A DNA stretch of 64,000 nt, from assembly GCF_910594005.1 (NCBI RefSeq), contig NW_025316735.1, positions 124,001-188,000 of the forward strand, given 5' to 3'. This DNA is from Cervus elaphus (taxonomy: Eukaryota > Chordata > Mammalia > Artiodactyla > Cervidae). This document shows, piece by piece, positions 11,024-23,170 of this stretch (the first letter of the stretch is position 1; each line of letters starts with the position of its first letter). A model generated the notes under the pieces. That model searched no databases and had not been told where the DNA came from. It saw only the letters and a program-made list of their open reading frames with translations. The translations under genes were made by a program, and so were the position numbers.

Positions 11024-12345
11024 TCATGAAAAGGTGTGAAAAATGCGAGGAGCATGAAAAGGTGTGAAAAATGGGAGGAGCATGAAAAGGTGTGAAAAAT
11101 GCGGGGAGCATGAAAAGGTGTGAAAAATGCGAAGAGCAAAAAAAAAGACGAGGAGCATGAAAAGGTGTGAAAAATGCGAGGAGCAAAAAAAAAAAAAGAA
11201 AAAAGACCAGGAGCATGAAAAGGTGTGAAAAATGCGAGGAGCAAAAAAAAAAAAAAAGACCAGGAGCATGAAAAGGTGTGAAAAATGCGAGGAGCAAAAA
11301 AAAAAAAAAAAAAAAAAAGACCAGGAACATGAAAAGGTGTGAAAATGCGAGGAGCATGAAGAGGTGTGAAAAATGCAAGGAGCATGAAAAGGTGTGAAAA
11401 TTCGAGGAGCAAAAAGAAAAAAAAAAAAAAGACCAGGAGCATGAAAAGGTGTGAAAAATGCGAGGAGCAAAAAAAAAAAAAGACCAGGAACATGAAAAGG
11501 TGTGAAAAATGCGAGGAGCAAAAAAAAAAAAAGAAAAAAGACCAGGAGCATGAAAAGATGTGAAAAATTTGAGGAGCAAAAAAAAAAAGAAAAGACCAGG
11601 AGCATGAAAAGGTGTGAAAAATGCGAGGAGCAAAAAAAAAAAAAAAAAAGACCAGGAGCATGAAAAGGTGTGAAAAATGCGAGGAGCAAAATAAAAAAAA
11701 AAAAAAAAAAGACCAGGAGCATGAAAAGGTGTGAAAAATGCGAGGAGCATGAAAAGGTGTGAAAAATGCGAGGAGCAAAAAAAAAAAAAAAAAGAAAGCC
11801 CAGGAGCATGAAAAGGTGTGAAAAATGCGAGGAGCATGAAAACTTGTGAAAAATGCGAGGAGCATGAAGAGGTGTGAAAAATGCAAGGAGCATGAAAAGG
11901 TGTGAAAATTCGAGGAGCAAAAAAAAAAAAAGAAAAAAGACCAGGAGCATGAAAAGGTGTGAAAAATTTGAGGAGCAAAAAAAAAAGAAAAGACCAGGAG
12001 CATGAAAATGTGTGAAAAATGCGAGCAGCAAAAAAAAAAAAAAAGAGCAGGAGCATGAAAAGGTGTGAAAAATGCGAGGAGCAAAAAAAAAAAAAAAGAA
12101 AGCCCAGGAGCATGAAAAGGTGTGAAAAATGCGAGGAGCATGAAAACTTGTGAAAAATGCAAGGAGCATGAAAACTTGTGAAAAATGCGAGGAGCATGAA
12201 GAGGTGTGAAAAATGCGAGGAGCATGAAAAGGTGTGAAAATTCGAGGAGCAAAAAAAAAAAAAAAAAAAGACCAGGAGCATGAAAAGGTGTGAAAAATGT
12301 GAGGAGCAAAAAAAAAAAAAAAAAGACAAGGAGCATGAAAAGGTG
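11024..12345 (+). repeat. Block V, copy 2 (1,322 bp)
   Basis: Begins with the ggatcatg unit and ends at the first full A box (ggtgtcaaaaatgcgagg, T at 12346). About 11,180-11,650 is the segment seen at 3,640 and 9,150. It is 454 bp longer than the V copies at 17242 and 22302, equal to about 16 units. It includes a K unit with one T inside the A run (near 11,692) and the gagcagg variant near 12,046. Confidence 0.8.
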
Positions 12346-13610
12346 TCAAAAATGCGAGGAGCAAAAAAAAAAAAAAAAGACCAGGAGCATGATATGGTGT
12401 GAAAAATGCGAGGAGCATGAAAAGGTGTGAAAAATGTGAGGAGCAAAAAAAAAAAAAAAAGAAAGCCCAGGAGCATGAAAAGGTGTGAAAAATGCGAGGA
12501 GCATGAAAACTTGTGAAAAATGCGAGGAGCATGAAGAGGTGTGAAAAATGCAAGGAGCATGAAAAGGTGTGGAAATTCAAGGAGCAAAAAAAAAAAAAGA
12601 AAAAAGACCAGGAGCATGAAAAGGTGTGAAAAATTTGAGGAGCAAACAAAAAAGAAAAGACCAGGAGCATGAAAAGGTGTGAAAAATGCGAGGAGCAAAA
12701 AAAAAAAAAAAAAGACCAGGAGCATGAAAAGGTGTGAAAAATGCGAGGAGCAAAAAAAAAAAAAAAAAGAAAGCCCAGGAGCATGAAAAGGTGTGAAAAA
12801 TGCGAGGAGGATGAAAACTTGTGAAAAATGCGAGGAGCATGAAGAGGTGTGAAAAATGCAAGGAGCATGAAAAGGTGTGAAAATTCGAGGAGCAAAAAAA
12901 AAAGAAAAGACCAGGAGCATGAAAAGGTGTGAAAAATTCGAGGAGCAAAAAAAAAAAAAAAGACCAGTAGCATGAAAAGTTGTGAAAAATGCGAGGAGCA
13001 AAAAAAAAAAAAAAAAAAAAAAAAGACCAGGAACATGAAAAGGTGTGAAAAGGCGAGGAGCAAAAAAAAAAAAGAAAAAAGCCCAGGAGCATGAAAAGGT
13101 GTGAAAAATGCGAGGAGCAAAAAAAAAAGAAAAGACCAGGAGCATGAAAAGGTGTGAAAAATGCGAGGAGCAAAAAAAAAAAAAAAAAAGACCAGGAGCA
13201 TGAAAAGGTGTGAAAAAAGCGAGGAGCAAAAAAAAAAAAAAAAAAAAGCCCAGGAGCATGAAAAGGTGTGAAAAATGCGAGGAGCATGAAAACTTGAGAA
13301 AAATGCGAGGAGCATGAAAACTTGTGAAAAATGCGAGGAGCATGAAGAGGTGTGAAAAATGCAAGGAGCATGAAAAGGTGTGAAAATTCGAGGAGCAAAA
13401 AAAAAAGAAAAGACCAGGAGCATGAAAAGGTGTGAAAAATGCGAGGAGCAAAAAAAAAAAAAAAAAAAAAGACCAGGAACATGAAAAGGTGTGAAAAATG
13501 CGAGGAGCAAAAAAAAAAAAAGAAAAAAGACCATGAGCATGAAAAGGTGTGAAAAATGCGAGGAGCAAAAAAAAAAAAAAGACCAGGAGCATGAAAAGGT
13601 GTGAAAAATG
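12346..13610 (+). repeat. First A-box unit in the left half
   Basis: From the A box the order is gatatgg, tgtgagg, gaaagccc, cttg, gaagagg, ggaaattc, atttgagg and so on. It matches the A-headed units of the right half up to about 13,140 (compare 18110-18,900). The aaaacttgag unit near 13,292 is shared with about 5,060, where the sequence joins the 8.23-kb duplication. It ends at the gctagg marker. Confidence 0.8.
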
Positions 13611-14785
13611 CTAGGAGCAAAAAAACAAAAAGACGAGGAGGATGATATGGTGTGAAAAATGCGAGGAGCATGAAAAGGTGTCAAAAATGCGAGGAGAAAA
13701 AAAAAAGACAAGGAGCATGAAACGGTGTGAAAAATGCAAGTAGCATGAAAAGGAGTGAAAAAATGCGAGGAGCGTGAAAAGGTTTGAAAAATGCAAGGAG
13801 CATGAAAATGTGTGAAAAATGCGAGGAGCAAAAAAAAAATATACAAGGAGCATGAAAAGGTGTAAAAATGCGAGGTGCATGAAAAGGTGTGAAAAATACG
13901 AGGAGCATGAAATGGTGTGAAAAATGCGAGGAGCATGAAAAGGTGTGAAAAATGCGAGGAGAAAAAAAAAAAAAAGACCAGGAGCATGATATGGTGTGAA
14001 AAAAGCGAGGAGCATGAAAAGGTGTGAAAAATGCGAGGAGAAAAAAAAAAAAAAGACCAGGAGCATGATATGGTGTGAAAAAAGCGAGGAGCATGAAAAG
14101 GAGTGAAAAATGTGAGGAGCATGAAAAGGTGTGAAAAATGTGAGGAGCAAAAAAAAAAAAAGACGACGAGCATGAAAAGATGTGAAAAATTCGAGGAGCA
14201 TGAAAAGGTGTGAAAAATGCGAGGAGCAGAAAAAAAAAGACGAGGAGCATGAAAAGGTGTGTAAAATGCAAGGAGCATGAAAAGGGGTGAAAAATGTGAG
14301 GAGAAAAAAAAAGAGAAAAAGACGAGGAGCATGAAAAGGTGTGAAAAATGCAAGGAGCATGAAAAGGTGTGAAAAATGCGAGGAGCAAAAAAACAAGAGA
14401 GACGAGGAGCATGAAAAGGTGTAAAAAATGCGAGGAGAAAAAAAAAAAGAAAAAGACGAGGAGCATGAAAAGGTTTGAAAAATGCAAGGAGCATGAAAAG
14501 GTGTGAAAAATGCGAGGAGCAAAAAAAAAAAAAGAAAAAAACAAGGAGCATGAAAAGTTGTGAAAAATGAGAGGAGCATGAAAAGGTGTAAAAAATGCGA
14601 GGAGCATGAAAAGGTGTGAAAAATGCGAGGAGCAAAAAAAAAAAAGACGAGGAGCATGAAAAGGTGTGAAAAATGCGAGCAGCATGAAAAGGTTTGAAAA
14701 ATGCGAGGAGCATGAAAAGGTGTGAAAAGTGCGAGGAGCAAAAAAAAAATACAAGGAGCATGAAAAGTTGTGAAAAATGCGAGGA
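13611..14785 (+). repeat. Block S, copy 2
   Basis: Repeats 5380-6553 at an offset of about 8,231 bp, including the early A box at about 13,677, gcaagtagc, gagcgtg and tatacaagg. Small differences from copy 1 include gaggaggatgatatgg at the start, one extra A near 13,760 and gaaaaaaacaagg near 14,540. Confidence 0.87.
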
Positions 14786-15097
14786 TCATGAAAAGGTGTG
14801 AAAAATGCGAGGAGCATGAAAAGTTGTGAAAAATGGGAGGAGCATGAAAAGGTGTGAAAAATGCGAGGAGCATGAAAAGGTGTGAAAAATGCGAGGAGCA
14901 AAAAAAAAGACGAGGAGCATGAAAAGGTGTGAAAAATGCGAGCAGCATGAAAAGTTGTGAAAAATGCGAGGAGCATGAAAAGGTTTGAAAAGTGCGAGGA
15001 GCATGAAAAGGTTTGAAAAATGCAAGGAGCAGGAAAAGGTGTGAAAAATATGAGGAGCATGAAAATGTGTGAAAATTTCGAGGAGCATGAAACGTTG
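14786..15097 (+). repeat. Block T, copy 3 (312 bp)
   Basis: Identical in layout and length to 6554-6865, including the gaaaagttg third unit. The block is followed by U copy 4, as in the other two places. Confidence 0.9.
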
Positions 15098-15131
15098 TCA
15101 AAAATACGAGGAGCATGAAAAGGTATGAAAA

Positions 15132-16455
15132 ATGCGAGGAGCATGAAAAGCTATGAAAAATGCGAGAGAATGTAAAGCTGAGAAAAATGTGAGGAGCATG
15201 AAAAGGTTTGAAAAATGCGAGGAGCATGAAAAGGTGTGTAAAATGCAAGGAGCATGAAAAGGTGCGGAAAATGCGAGAAGAAAAAAAAAAAAGAAAAAGA
15301 CGAGGAGCATGAAAAGGTGTGAAAAATGCGAGGAGCAAAAAAAAAAAAAGACGAGTAGCATGAAAAGGTGTGTAAAATGCGAGGAGCATGAAAAGGTGCG
15401 AAAAATGCGAGGACCACGAAAAGGTGTGAAAAATGCGAGGAGCATGAAAAGGTGTGAAAAATGTGAGGAGCATGAAAAGGTGTGAAAAATGTGAGGAGCA
15501 AAAAAAAAAAAAAGACGACGAGCATGAAAAGATGTGAAAAATTCGAGGAGCAGGAAAAGGTGTGAAAAATGCGAGGAGCAGAAAAAAAAAAGACGAGGAG
15601 CATGAAAAGGTGTGTAAAATGCAAGGAGCATGAAAAGGTGTGAAAAATGTGAGGAGAAAAAAAAAAAAGAAAAAGACGAGGAGCATGAAAAGGTGTGAAA
15701 AATGCAAGGAGCATGAAAGGTGTGAAAAATGCGAGGAGCAAAAAAAACAAGAAAGACGAGGAGCATGAAAAGGTGTAAAAAATGCGAGGAGAAAAAAAAA
15801 AGAAAAAGACGAGGAGCATGAAAAGGTTTGAAAAATGCAAGGAGCATGAAAAGGTGTGAAAAATGCGAGGAGCAAAAAAAAAAAAAGAAAAATACGAGGA
15901 GCATGAAAAGTTGTGAAAAATGCGAGGAGCATGAAAAGGTGTAAAAAATGCGAGGAGCATGAAAAGGTGTAAAAAATGCGAGGAGCCAAAAAAAAAAAAG
16001 AAAAATGCGAGGAGCAAAAAAAAAAAAAAAAAAGAAAGCCCAGGAGCATGAAAAGGTGTGAAAAATGCGAGGAGCATGAAAACTTGTGAAAAATGCGAGG
16101 AGCATGAAAACCTGTGAAAAATGCGAGGAGCATGAAGAGGTGTGAAAAATGCAAGGAGCATGAAAAGGTGTGAAAATTCGAGGAGCAAAAAAAAAAGAAA
16201 AGACCAGGAGCATGAAAAGGTGTGAAAAATGCGAGGAGCAAAAAAAAAAAAAAAAAAAAAAAGACCAGGAACATGAAAAGGTGTGAAAAATGCGAGGAGC
16301 AAAAAAAAAAAAAAGAAAAAAGACCAGGAGCATGAAAAGGTGTGAAAATTCGAGGAGCAAAAAAAAAAGAAAAGACCAGGAGCATGAAAAGGTGTGAAAA
16401 TTCGAGGAGCAAAAAAAAAAAAAAAGACCAGGAGCATGAAAAGGTGTGAAAAATG
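15132..16455 (+). repeat. Block U, copy 4 (mosaic)
   Basis: The left part is closest to U copy 3, because both have the shortened gcatgaaaggtgtg unit. The right part has the rare aaaacctgtg unit (near 16,108), otherwise seen only near 9,886 in the U tail of block V copy 1. Intermediate K is at 15980-16008. The two best matches imply a switch of parent between about 15,720 and 16,108. It ends at the gctagg marker. Confidence 0.85.
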
Positions 16456-17241
16456 CTAGGAGCAAAAAAACAAAAAGACGAGGAGCATGAAAAGGTGTGA
16501 AAATGCGAGGAGCATGAAAAGTTGTGAAAAAAGCAAGGAGCATGAAAAGTTGTGAAAAATGAGAGGCGCAAAAAAAAAAAAAAGACGAGGACCACGAAAA
16601 GGTGTGAAAAATGCGAGGAGCATGAAAAGGTGTGAAAAATGCGAGGAGAATGAAAAGCTGTGAAAAATGTGAGGAGCATGAAAAGGTTTGAAAAATGCGA
16701 GGAGCATGAAAAGGTGTGTAAAATGCAAGGAGCATGAAAAGGTGTGAAAAATGAAAGGAGCAAAAAAAAAAAACAAAGATGAGGACCATGAGAAGGTGTG
16801 AAAAATGCGAGGAGGAAAAAAAAAATAAGACGAGGAGCATATAAAGGTGTGAAAAATGCAAGGAGCATGAAAAGTTGTGAAAATGCAAGGAGCATGAAAA
16901 GTTGTGAAAAATGCGAGGAGCATGAAAAGGTGTGAAAAATGCAAGGAGCATGAAAAGTTGTGAAAAATGCGAGAAGCAAAAAAAAAAAAGTAAAAGACGA
17001 GGAGCATGAAAATGTCTGAAAAATGCGAGGAGCATGAAAAGGTGTGAAAAATGCGAGGAGCATGAAAAGGTGTAAAAAATGCGAGGAGCAAAAAAAAAAA
17101 AGACGAGGAGCATGAAAAGGTGTGAAAAATGCGAGCAGCATGAAAAGGTTTGAAAAATGCAAGGAGCATGAAAAGGTGTGAAAAGTGCGAGGAGCAAAAA
17201 AAAAATACAAGGAGCATGAAAAGTTGTGAAAAATGCGAGGA
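16456..17241 (+). repeat. Block R, copy 4 (786 bp)
   Basis: Same length and order as copies 3 and 5. It lies inside the 5,060-bp duplication and is the parent or sister of the copy at 21516. Confidence 0.9.
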
Positions 17242-18109
17242 TCATGAAAAGGTGTGAAAAATGCGAGGAGCATGAAAAGGTGTGAAAAATGGGAGGAGCA
17301 TGAAAAGGTGTGAAAAATGCGAGGAGCATGAAAAGGTGTGAAAAATGCGAGGAGCAAAAAAAAAGACGAGGAGCATGAAAAGGTGTGAAAAATGCGAGGA
17401 GCAAAAAAAAAAAAAGAAAAAAGACCAGGAGCATGAAAAGGTGTGAAAAATGCGAGGAGCAAAAAAAAAAAAAAAGACCAGGAGCATGAAAAGTTGTGAA
17501 AAATGCGAGGAGCATGAAAAGGTGTGAAAAATGCGAGGAGCAAAAAAAAAAAAAAAAAGAAAGCCCAGGAGCATGAAAAGGTGTGAAAAATGCGAGGAGC
17601 ATGAAAACTTGTGAAAAATGCGAGGAGCATGAAGAGGTGTGAAAAATGCAAGGAGCATGAAAAGGTGTGAAAATTCGAGGAGCAAAAAAAAAAAAAGAAA
17701 AAAGACCAGGAGCATGAAAAGGTGTGAAAAATGCGAGGAGCAAAAAAAAAAGAAAAGACCAGGAGCATGAAAATGTGTGAAAAATGCGAGCAGCAAAAAA
17801 AAAAAAAAAGAGCAGGAGCATGAAAAGGTGTGAAAAATGCGAGGAGCAAAAAAAAAAAAAAAGAAAGCCCAGGAGCATGAAAAGGTGTGAAAAATGCGAG
17901 GAGCATGAAAACTTGTGAAAAATGCAAGGAGCATGAAAACTTGTGAAAAATGCGAGGAGCATGAAGAGGTGTGAAAAATGCGAGGAGCATGAAAAGGTGT
18001 GAAAATTCGAGGAGCAAAAAAAAAAAAAAAAAAGACCAGGAGCATGAAAAGGTGTGAAAAATGTGAGGAGCAAAAAAAAAAAAAAAAAGACAAGGAGCAT
18101 GAAAAGGTG
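17242..18109 (+). repeat. Block V, copy 3 (868 bp)
   Basis: Runs from the ggatcatg unit to the A box. It lacks the 454-bp segment present in 11024-12345. It is repeated at 22302-23170 with a length difference of one base. It contains the gaaaatgtg then gcgagcagc then gagcagg series that recurs in the A-to-A units of the right half. Confidence 0.87.
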
Positions 18110-19681
18110 TCAAAAATGCGAGGAGCAAAAAAAAAAAAAAAAGACCAGGAGCATGATATGGTGTGAAAAATGCGAGGAGCATGAAAAGGTGTGAAAAATG
18201 TGAGGAGCAAAAAAAAAAAAAAAGAAAGCCCAGGAGCATGAAAAGGTGTGAAAAATGCGAGGAGCATGAAAACTTGTGAAAAATGCGAGGAGCATGAAGA
18301 GGTGTGAAAAATGCAAGGAGCATGAAAAGGTGTGGAAATTCGAGGAGCAAAAAAAAAAAAAGAAAAAAGACCAGGAGCATGAAAAGGTGTGAAAAATTTG
18401 AGGAGCAAAAAAAAAAGAAAAGACCAGGAGCATGAAAAGGTGTGAAAAATGCGAGGAGCAAAAAAAAAAAAAAAAAGACCAGGAGCATGAAAAGGTGTGA
18501 AAAATGCGAGGAGCAAAAAAAAAAAAAAAAAGAAAGCCCAGGAGCATGAAAAGGTGTGAAAAATGCGAGGAGGATGAAAACTTGTGAAAAATGCGAGGAG
18601 CATGAAGAGGTGTGAAAAATGCAAGGAGCATGAAAAGGTGTGAAAATTCGAGGAGCAAAAAAAAAAGAAAAGACCAGGAGCATGAAAAGGTGTGAAAAAT
18701 TCGAGGAGCAAAAAAAAAAAAAAAAGACCAGGAGCATGAAAAGTTGTGAAAAATGCGAGGAGCAAAAAAAAAAAAAAAAAAAAAAAAAGACCAGGAACAT
18801 GAAAAGGTGTGAAAAGGCGAGGAGCAAAAAAAAAAAAAAAAAAAGCCCAGGAGCATGAAAAGGTGTGAAAAATGCGAGGAGCAAAAAAAAAAGAAAAGAC
18901 CAGGAGCAAGAAAAGGGGTGAAAAAAGCGAGGAGCAAAAAAAAAAAAAAAAAAAAAAAAAGACCAGGAACATGAAAAGGTGTGAAAAATGCGAGGAGCAA
19001 AAAAAAAAAAAGAAAAAAGACCAGGAGCATGAAAAGGTGTGAAAAATTTGAGGAGCAAAAAAAAAAGAAAAGACCAGGAGCATGAAAAGGTGTGAAAAAT
19101 GCGAGGAGCAAAAAAAAAAAAAAAAAGAAAGCCCAGGAGCATGAAAAGGTGTGAAAAATGCGAGGAGCATGAAAACTTGTGAAAAATGCGAGGAGCATGA
19201 AGAGGTGTGAAAAATGCAAGGAGCATGAAAAGGTGTGAAAATTCGAGGACAAAAAAAAAAAAAGAAAAAAGACCAGGAGCATGAAAAGGTGTGAAAAATT
19301 TGAGGAGCAAAAAAAAAAGAAAAGACCAGGAGCATGAAAAGGTGTGAAAAATGCGAGCAGCAAAAAAAAAAAAAAAGACCAGGAGCATGATATGGTGTGA
19401 AAAATGCGAGGAGCAAAAAAAAAAAAAAAAGAAAGCCCAGGAGCATGAAAAGGTGTGAAAAATGCGAGGAGCATGAAAACTTGTGAAAAATGCGAGGAAC
19501 AAGAAAACTTGTGAAAAATGCGAGGAGCATGAAGAGGTGTGAAAAATGCAAGGGGCATGAAAAGGTGTGAAAATTCGAGGAGCAAAACAAACAAAAAAAA
19601 AAAAGACCAGGAGCATGAAAAGGTGTAAAAAATGTGAAGAGCAAAAAAAAAATAAAAAAAGACAAGGAGTATGAAATGGTG
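18110..19681 (+). repeat. A-to-B unit, 1,572 bp
   Basis: The first of the long A-to-B units. Its order is gatatgg, tgtgagg, gaaagccc, cttg, gaagagg, ggaaattc, atttg, then gaggaggatg, gaaaagttg with a long A run, ggaacatg and aaaaggcgagg. Toward the end it has gaggac with the GC lost, gcgagcagc, gatatgg, ggaacaag, gcaaggggc and tgtgaagagc. An A25 run is at 18936-18960. It is repeated with the same length at 23171-24742. Confidence 0.87.
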
Positions 19682-19889
19682 TCAAAAATGCGAGCAGCAA
19701 AAAAAAAAAAAAAGACCAGGAGCATGATATGGTGTGAAAAATGCGAGGAGCATGAAAAGGTGTGAAAAATGTGAGGAGCAAAAAAAAAAAAAAAAAGACC
19801 AGGAACATGAAAAGGTGTGAAAAATGCGAGGAGCAAAAAAAAAAAAAGAAAAAAGACCAGGAGCAAGAAAAGGTGTGAAAAATGCGAGG

Positions 19890-19920
<31 letters not shown>

Positions 19921-21515
19921 CAAGGAACATGAAAAGGTGTGAAAAATGCGAGGAGCAAAAAAAAAAAAAGAAAAAAGACCAGGAGCATGAAAAGGTGTGA
20001 AAAATTTGAGGAGCAAAAAAAAAAGAAAAGACCAGGAGCATGAAAAGGTGTGAAAAATGCGAGGAGCAAAAAAAAAAAAAAAAAAGACCAGGAGCATGAA
20101 AAGGTGAGAAAAATGCGAGGAGCAAAAAAAAAAAAAAAAAGAAAGCCCAGGAGCATGAAAAGGTGTGAAAAATGCGAGGAGCATGAAAACTTGTGAAAAA
20201 TGCGAGGAGTATGAAGAGGTGTGAAAAATGCAAGGAGCATGAAAAGGTGTGAAAATTCGAGGAGCAAAAAAAAAAAAAGAAAAAAGACCAGGAGCATGAA
20301 AAGGTGTGAAAAATTTGAGGAGCAAAAAAAAAAGAAAAGACCAGGAGCATGAAAAGGTGTGAAAAATGCGAGCAGCAAAAAAAAAAAAAAAAGAGCAGGA
20401 GCATGAAAAGGTGTGAAAAATGCGAGGAGGATGAAAACTTGTGAAAAATGCGAGGAGCATGAAGAGGTGTGAAAAATGCAAGGAGCATGAAAAGGTGTGA
20501 AAATTCGAGGAGCAAAAAAAAAAGAAAAGACCAGGAGCATGAAAAGGTGTGAAAAATTCGAGGAGCAAAAAAAAAAAAAAAAGACCAGGAGCATGAAAAG
20601 TTGTGAAAAATGCGAGGAGCAAAAAAAAAAAAAAAAAAAAAAAAAAGACCAGGAACATGAAAAGGTGTGAAAAGGCGAGGAGCAAAAAAAAAAAAGAAAA
20701 AAGCCCAGGAGCATGAAAAGGTGTGAAAAATGCGAGGAGCAAAAAAAAAAGAAAAGACCAGGAGCATGAAAAGGTGAGAAAAATGCGAGGAGCAAAAAAA
20801 AAAAAAAAAAAAAAAAAGACCAGGAACATGAAAAGGTGTGAAAAATGCGAGGAGCAAAAAAAAAAAAAGAAAAAAGACCAGGAGCATGAAAAGGTGTGAA
20901 AAATTTGAGGAGCAAAAAAAAAAGAAAAGACCAGGAGCATGAAAAGGTGTGAAAAATGCGAGGAGCAAAAAAAAAAAAAAAAAGAAAGCCCAGGAGCATG
21001 AAAAGGTGTGAAAAATGCGAGGAGCATGAAAACTTGTGAAAAATGCGAGGAGCATGAAGAGGTGTGAAAAATGCAAGGAGCATGAAAAGGTGTGAAAATT
21101 CGAGGACAAAAAAAAAAAAAGAAAAAAGACCAGGAGCATGAAAAGGTGTGAAAAATTTGAGGAGCAAAAAAAAAAGAAAAGACCAGGAGCATGAAAAGGT
21201 GTGAAAAATGCGAGCAGCATGAAAAGGTGTGAAAATTCGAGGAGCAAAAAAAAAAGAAAAGACCAGGAGCATGAAAAGGTGTGAAAAATGCGAGGAGCAA
21301 AAAAAAAAAAAAAAAAAAAAAAGACCAGGAACATGAAAAGGTGTGAAAAATGCGAGGAGCAAAAAAAAAAAAAAGAAAAAAGACCAGGAGCATGAAAAGG
21401 TGTGAAAATTCGAGGAGCAAAAAAAAAAGAAAAGACCAGGAGCATGAAAAGGTGTGAAAATTCGAGGAGCAAAAAAAAAAAAAAAGACCAGGAGCATGAA
21501 AAGGTGTGAAAAATG
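19682..21515 (+). repeat. B-headed unit ending in a chimeric U tail
   Basis: The left part (to about 20,425) matches 24,743-25,487. The middle then repeats the gaggaggatg to gaggac portion of an A-to-B unit. At about 21,211-21,219 gcgagcagc, elsewhere always followed by a long A run, is joined directly to catgaaaagg. From there the sequence copies the U tail at 16,157-16,455. A run of 28 A, the longest I found, is at 19893-19920, where the usual G before the tail is missing. Confidence 0.8.
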
Positions 21516-22301
21516 CTAGGAGCAAAAAAACAAAAAGACGAGGAGCATGAAAAGGTGTGAAAATGCGAGGAGCATGAAAAGTTGTGAAAAAAGCAAGGAG
21601 CATGAAAAGTTGTGAAAAATGAGAGGCGCAAAAAAAAAAAAAAGACGAGGACCACGAAAAGGTGTGAAAAATGCGAGGAGCATGAAAAGGTGTGAAAAAT
21701 GCGAGGAGAATGAAAAGCTGTGAAAAATGTGAGGAGCATGAAAAGGTTTGAAAAATGCGAGGAGCATGAAAAGGTGTGTAAAATGCAAGGAGCATGAAAA
21801 GGTGTGAAAAATGAAAGGAGCAAAAAAAAAAAACAAAGATGAGGACCATGAGAAGGTGTGAAAAATGCGAGGAGGAAAAAAAAAATAAGACGAGGAGCAT
21901 ATAAAGGTGTGAAAAATGCAAGGAGCATGAAAAGGTGTGAAAATGCAAGGAGCATGAAAAGTTGTGAAAAATGCGAGGAGCATGAAAAGGTGTGAAAAAT
22001 GCAAGGAGCATGAAAAGTTGTGAAAAATGCGAGAAGCAAAAAAAAAAAAGTAAAAGACGAGGAGCATGAAAATGTCTGAAAAATGCGAGGAGCATGAAAA
22101 GGTGTGAAAAATGCGAGGAGCATGAAAAGGTGTAAAAAATGCGAGGAGCAAAAAAAAAAAAGACGAGGAGCATGAAAAGGTGTGAAAAATGCGAGCAGCA
22201 TGAAAAGGTTTGAAAAATGCAAGGAGCATGAAAAGGTGTGAAAAGTGCGAGGAGCAAAAAAAAAATACAAGGAGCATGAAAAGTTGTGAAAAATGCGAGG
22301 A
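21516..22301 (+). repeat. Block R, copy 5 (last)
   Basis: The last R block in the window, 786 bp. It contains the last gctagg marker (21516). One M unit reads gaaaagg where copies 2-4 have gaaaagttg (near 21,931). Confidence 0.9.
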
Positions 22302-23170
22302 TCATGAAAAGGTGTGAAAAATGCGAGGAGCATGAAAAGGGGTGAAAAATGGGAGGAGCATGAAAAGGTGTGAAAAATGCGAGGAGCATGAAAAGGTGTG
22401 AAAAATGCGAGGAGCAAAAAAAAAGACGAGGAGCATGAAAAGGTGTGAAAAATGCGAGGAGCAAAAAAAAAAAAAGAAAAAAGACCAGGAGCATGAAAAG
22501 GTGTGAAAAATGAGAGGAGCAAAAAAAAAAAAAAAGACCAGGAGCATGAAAAGTTGTGAAAAATGCGAGGAGCATGAAAAGGTGTGAAAAATGCGAGGAG
22601 CAAAAAAAAAAAAAAAAAGAAAGCCCAGGAGCATGAAAAGGTGTGAAAAATGCGAGGAGCATGAAAACTTGTGAAAAATGCGAGGAGCATGAAGAGGTGT
22701 GAAAAATGCAAGGAGCATGAAAAGGTGTGAAAATTCGAGGAGCAAAAAAAAAAAAAGAAAAAAGACCAGGAGCATGAAAAGGTGTGAAAAATTTGAGGAG
22801 CAAAAAAAAAAGAAAAGACCAGGAGCATGAAAATGTGTGAAAAATGCGAGCAGCAAAAAAAAAAAAAAAGAGCAGGAGCATGAAAAGGTGTGAAAAATGC
22901 GAGGAGCAAAAAAAAAAAAAAAGAAAGCCCAGGAGCATGAAAAGGTGTGAAAAATGCGAGGAGCATGAAAACTTGTGAAAAATGCAAGGAGCATGAAAAC
23001 TTGTGAAAAATGCGAGGAGCATGAAGAGGTGTGAAAAATGCGAGGAGCATGAAAAGGTGTGAAAATTCGAGGAGCAAAAAAAAAAAAAAAAAAAGACCAG
23101 GAGCATGAAAAGGTGTGAAAAATGTGAGGAGCAAAAAAAAAAAAAAAAAGACAAGGAGCATGAAAAGGTG
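22302..23170 (+). repeat. Block V, copy 4 and end of the gacg-tailed K units
   Basis: Runs 869 bp from the ggatcatg unit to the A box at 23171. The last K unit with a gacg tail that I can find is at about 22,415-22,428. All later K units end gacc, gccc or gacaagg. The block is therefore the border between the mosaic left half and the regular right half. Confidence 0.85.

Larger units (their letters stand above)
16157..21216 (+). repeat. 5,060-bp unit, first copy of a tandem duplication
   Basis: Four independent markers inside this segment recur exactly 5,060-5,061 bp later: gctagg at 16456 and 21516, ggatcatg at 17242 and 22302, the A box at 18110 and 23171, and the B box at 19682 and 24743. 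The unit contains the end of U copy 4, R copy 4, V copy 3, an A-to-B unit of 1,572 bp and the start of a B-headed unit. The last unit is joined to the next copy through a chimeric junction at about 21,216. Confidence 0.85.
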
